DNA from: an uncultured Desulfomonile sp.
Lineage (GTDB): Bacteria; Desulfobacterota; Desulfomonilia; Desulfomonilales; Desulfomonilaceae
DNA: 8,611 nt
Assembly (NCBI GenBank): GCA_903853735.1
Contig: CAINUH010000217.1
Span: 1-8,611 of the forward strand
Direction of reading: 5' to 3'
The position numbers and the translations under genes are program-made. Shown here piece after piece: positions 6,619 to 8,611 of the stretch (positions within the stretch are counted from its first letter, which is position 1; every line of letters starts with the position of its first letter). The notes beneath the pieces were generated by a model. It was given only the letters and a program-made list of their open reading frames with translations. It did not search any database and was not told the DNA's origin.

Positions 6619-6811
6619 AGCCAGGGTACGGGAGATTTAAGTATGACCAAGTCAAATGCCTGATGAGTGTTGTCGGGACAGATGGCAAACTATGCTCCTA
6701 TTTGTGCCAGTTTTTGCACCGAGGACAACATCAATTCGGCAACCTTTTCCCAATCGCCGGACCGAATATGCTTCAGGCGCTTCGGTGCATACGTGCCGAG
6801 ATTTTGGCATG

Positions 6812-6838
6812 TCTGATGTTCTACGCTCGAACATCAGA
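6812..6838. terminator. Perfect 10-bp inverted repeat between convergent genes
   Basis: TCTGATGTTC (6812-6821) and GAACATCAGA (6829-6838) are exact reverse complements around a 7-nt loop. The minus-strand stop codon (complement of 6821-6823) lies at the stem-loop junction. A weaker stem, ACGTGCC/GGCATGT with one G-U pair (6790-6812), adjoins it. Neither side has a U-tract, so intrinsic termination is not assured; it may act as an mRNA 3'-end stabiliser or a bidirectional barrier between the convergent MFS and DUF1622-like genes. Confidence 0.4.
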
Positions 6839-7159
6839 ACCGCCGGATTCGACACCCTCCAATTCTTTCCTATCCCACAGGAGAACCTTTTTCAGAACGG
6901 CCCTGAGTGTGAACACACATACAAACATTGCAATATGACCCCACGTTTGTAATTGAATCACGGTGAGAAGCGTGGCTATTAATTTGATGCTGAACCCTAG
7001 GAGTGCCCCGTCTGCTACAACCCATTGGGCTTGGCGGATGTTTCGTGTCACAGCCAGGACATACAAACCGCCGACACAATGACCTGCAATCACAAGAACA
7101 CTTACACCCTCAATGAGGATCACCAAGATATGCAGTGGCAGGAATTCAGGTTGAGCCAC
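6821..7159 (-). CDS. DUF1622-like membrane protein, divergent paralogue of its upstream neighbour
   Basis: The product is 112 aa from a GTG at 7159. AGGAG (complement of 7165-7169) lies 5 nt upstream, and this start overlaps the end of the DUF1622 gene by 14 nt. The longer frame from 7333 would only run antisense in frame through the DUF1622 gene. Three hydrophobic segments are visible near 8-38, 50-70 and 73-92, including LPLHILVILIEGVSVLVIAG, LLGFSIKLIATLLTV and GHIAMFVCVFTLRAVLKKVL. The spacing of these, and the pattern IEGVSVLVI / LGFxxKLIAT / TLRAVLKKVL, follow the neighbour's VEAMAGLII / LGLEFELAAD / IIRTALNFFL. The acidic residues of the neighbour's central motif are absent. A polar tail (RKELEGVESGGSD) ends it. 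Function is unknown; coupled translation suggests a hetero-oligomer with the DUF1622 protein. Confidence 0.72.
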   Translation of the reverse strand: MAQPEFLPLHILVILIEGVSVLVIAGHCVGGLYVLAVTRNIRQAQWVVADGALLGFSIKLIATLLTVIQLQTWGHIAMFVCVFTLRAVLKKVLLWDRKELEGVESGGSDVRA

Positions 7160-7499
7160 CGGTTCTCCTGCGTTCCGCCTTGTCAATGTCCTTCTGCAGA
7201 AAGAAATTGAGTGCCGTGCGGATGATGATGATGGCCGCGAGTTGGCCGATTTCGTTCCAGGTTGGTGCAACGGTGGTTCGCAGAATGTCTGCCGCGAGTT
7301 CAAATTCCAAGCCCAGTGCAAGCCAGCGGCCAAGCCCTAGCCGTATCTGTTCCTTGGTCAACTGCATGTCGTGCCGGTGGATAAACAAATGAAAAGACTT
7401 CACCGCTGCTTCTATGGCAGCAAAGCTGATTATCAACCCTGCCATGGCTTCGACTCCAGCGGCGAAATAGACAATCAACTGTTTCAATATCTCTATCAT
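7146..7499 (-). CDS. DUF1622 family inner-membrane protein
   Basis: The product is 117 aa from the ATG at 7499; in-frame GTG (7511) and TTG (7514) codons would add 4-5 residues. No start has a strong Shine-Dalgarno, so the N-terminus is uncertain. Typical DUF1622 features are seen: an N-terminal hydrophobic helix with VEAMAGLIISFAAIEAAVK (16-34), a cytoplasmic-looking loop with LTKEQIRLGLGRWLALGLEF (47-66), the conserved-looking ELAADILRT (67-75), and a last helix IGQLAAIIIIRTALNFFLQK (84-103). Length agrees with the family, roughly 110-130 aa. The family is an integral membrane group of unknown function. The tail KAERRRTGGST is basic and overlaps the next gene. It lies 129 nt downstream of the MaoC-like gene on the same strand and might share its transcript. 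Confidence 0.82.
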   Translation of the reverse strand: MIEILKQLIVYFAAGVEAMAGLIISFAAIEAAVKSFHLFIHRHDMQLTKEQIRLGLGRWLALGLEFELAADILRTTVAPTWNEIGQLAAIIIIRTALNFFLQKDIDKAERRRTGGST

Positions 7500-7628
7500 T
7501 AGGAACTTCACCAACAGGTCAGATGGATCCTGTAAATTGAGGAGCTTTTCTTACATCGTAATGTGCATGATATAGGCCGTCAATTTCAAACTCGAAAAGA
7601 TGATCATACATGGTGTCTTCCTGTCCGG

Positions 7629-8123
7629 TCACAATTTGTGAGGAGGTGCTGTCTCCCGGCAGGCAATAAGGCTCAGGCCCTTCATGGTCATCACTACCTC
7701 CCCGGTCTGATTCAGTACTTCGACGTACGAGCGAACAATTCCTCGATCCGGCTTTGAGCGTGATCGTTCAGCCTCGAGAACAGTTACGCGCAGAGAGAGC
7801 ACATCACCGGGATACACAGGTTTGGGCCAACGCACCTCATCCACTCCGGGGGAACCCAGACTTGTTACAGGTGAGATGTAATGCTCAACAAAGAGCCGCA
7901 TCATAAGGCATACGGTATGCCAGCCGCTGGCGATCAATCGGCCGAAGATGGACTGCTTCGCCGCCTCAGGATCCGTGTGAAAGGGCTGCGGGTCGAAGCG
8001 CTGTGCGAAAGCAATTGCCTCGGCTTCCTCGACCGTGATGTAACCGAACTCGTGAACCTGTCCGGGGATGTAGTCCTCGAAGTAGCGATGTACCAATTGA
8101 GTGGGGAAGGTTTGTCTGCTCAT
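7629..8123 (-). CDS. MaoC-like (R)-specific enoyl-hydratase / dehydratase domain protein
   Basis: The product is 164 aa. The ATG at 8123 (MSRQTFPTQL) is chosen because AAGGAA (complement of 8128-8133) lies 4 nt upstream; the frame from 8192 adds an unconserved 23-residue stretch. It has a single hot-dog fold of the MaoC type. Hydratase motif: FAQRFDPQPFHTDPEAA (39-55) with the catalytic pair D44 and H49, followed by FGRLIASGWHT (60-70), where S66 is the usual supporting Ser. Then come VRWPKPVYPGDVLSLRVTVLE (about 99-119) and a terminal strand EVVMTMKGLSLI. Such stand-alone enzymes hydrate trans-2-enoyl thioesters to (R)-3-hydroxyacyl thioesters or reverse this, in the cytoplasm. No other fatty-acid or CoA gene is nearby, so the substrate is unknown. 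It is the first of three minus-strand genes, but the 129-nt gap to the next leaves operon membership open. Confidence 0.9.
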   Translation of the reverse strand: MSRQTFPTQLVHRYFEDYIPGQVHEFGYITVEEAEAIAFAQRFDPQPFHTDPEAAKQSIFGRLIASGWHTVCLMMRLFVEHYISPVTSLGSPGVDEVRWPKPVYPGDVLSLRVTVLEAERSRSKPDRGIVRSYVEVLNQTGEVVMTMKGLSLIACRETAPPHKL

Positions 8124-8611
8124 GAAGTTCCTTGGATCATCAAGACACCGGCACAGGTTTGAATCACGGAGTCCGAGACTCCCCATTGACATATCGCTTC
8201 ATTGTAACCGGATGAAGTGGGTCTTGACAAACTTCAAATTGCTTTCTTTTACAATTAAGGAGATCTCAGACCGTAACTCCTCAAAAACTACGGGCAAGGA
8301 GACTCCTCCACCCAGTGTATTGACGATTGGATGGGGTCTTTATGACTGTTTTCTTGGCAGTGGTCAACTGTTACTCCTTGAAGCAACTGTGAGTGGAAAC
8401 CAGATTTCTGCGTGTCACCTCAAAAAAGAGCGCGACAAGAGGAAGAAAATATGCTTTACAGGGGGTATGAAAGCCACCCCAAAGATTCCCGTGTTCCAGA
8501 CACATAATACGCTCTACCGCCGGGAGCGAGTGCAAAAGCAGAATAAACTTTCTGGGAATGCTTCGTGCGGGCAACAAGGATTATGTGCTCAACCCCACCG
8601 CCCTTGATTAC
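8124..8611. other. Region with no convincing gene at the right edge
   Basis: This stretch is upstream of the MaoC-like gene and should hold its promoter. A short stem GGAGT/ACTCC (8168-8182) lies in the expected leader. On the plus strand, TTGACA (8224-8229) and TACAAT (8250-8255) are good boxes but 20 nt apart, and AAGGAG (8257-8262) has no start codon at usable distance. The long plus-strand frame (8101-8607) overlaps the MaoC start and reads as Lys/Ser/Gln-rich sequence without a domain. I see no tRNA or repeat. Confidence 0.6.

Noticed and set aside
7160..7333. N-terminal extension of the second DUF1622-like gene
   Set aside because: It lies in another frame of the real DUF1622 gene and reads as Ser/Arg-rich noise; the GTG at 7159 has its own AGGAG.
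8224..8262. TTGACA, TACAAT and AAGGAG in a row, resembling a promoter plus ribosome site
   Set aside because: The promoter spacing is 20 nt and no start codon follows AAGGAG at a usable distance.
8101..8607. 168-codon plus-strand frame at the right edge
   Set aside because: It overlaps the start of the MaoC-like gene on the other strand, no start has a ribosome site, and the composition is not protein-like.

Overview
The window looks like chromosomal DNA of a Gram-negative bacterium. G+C is roughly half by eye, Shine-Dalgarno sites are strong (AAGGAGG and GGAGGA types), and three products carry export signals. The gene mix is a persulfide-dioxygenase/rhodanese fusion, a MaoC hydratase, an Fsr-type MFS carrier, DUF1622 membrane proteins, and two secreted families I associate with Planctomycetes. 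That would suit an anaerobic, sulfur-handling Desulfobacterota (deltaproteobacterial) genome, but this is an inference and no marker gene here proves it. I saw no tRNA, rRNA, CRISPR array, IS element or phage gene.

Layout. Bases 1-2048 hold two minus-strand genes: a secreted two-domain NTF2-like (SgcJ/DUF4440-type) protein, then a secreted Gly/Pro-rich protein resembling planctomycete 'mu-protocadherin' proteins, which runs off the left edge. A 460-bp divergent intergenic region (2049-2508) follows, with a palindrome, a 19-nt direct repeat and a possible promoter. At 2509-4149 (+) lies an exported metallo-beta-lactamase / pseudo-rhodanese / rhodanese protein of the ETHE1/CstB type. Convergent to it is a small PptA-like tautomerase (4402-4635, -), with a doubtful 81-codon ORF upstream of it. 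A gene-poor stretch (4937-5409) precedes the Fsr-family MFS transporter (5410-6618, +). Convergent to that are three minus-strand genes: a MaoC-like hydratase (7629-8123), a DUF1622 membrane protein (7146-7499) and an overlapping DUF1622-like paralogue (6821-7159). Bases 8124-8611 hold nothing convincing.

How the genes fit together. There is no single multi-gene pathway. The clearest functional unit is the exported sulfur-handling enzyme, expected to oxidise persulfide or pass on sulfane sulfur outside the cytoplasm. The two DUF1622-type genes overlap by 14 nt and are probably translationally coupled and co-functional. The two left-hand secreted proteins may form an operon. I did not find a convincing new multi-gene system; the most unusual items are the exported CstB-like fusion, the tandem DUF1622 paralogues and the repeats in non-coding DNA.
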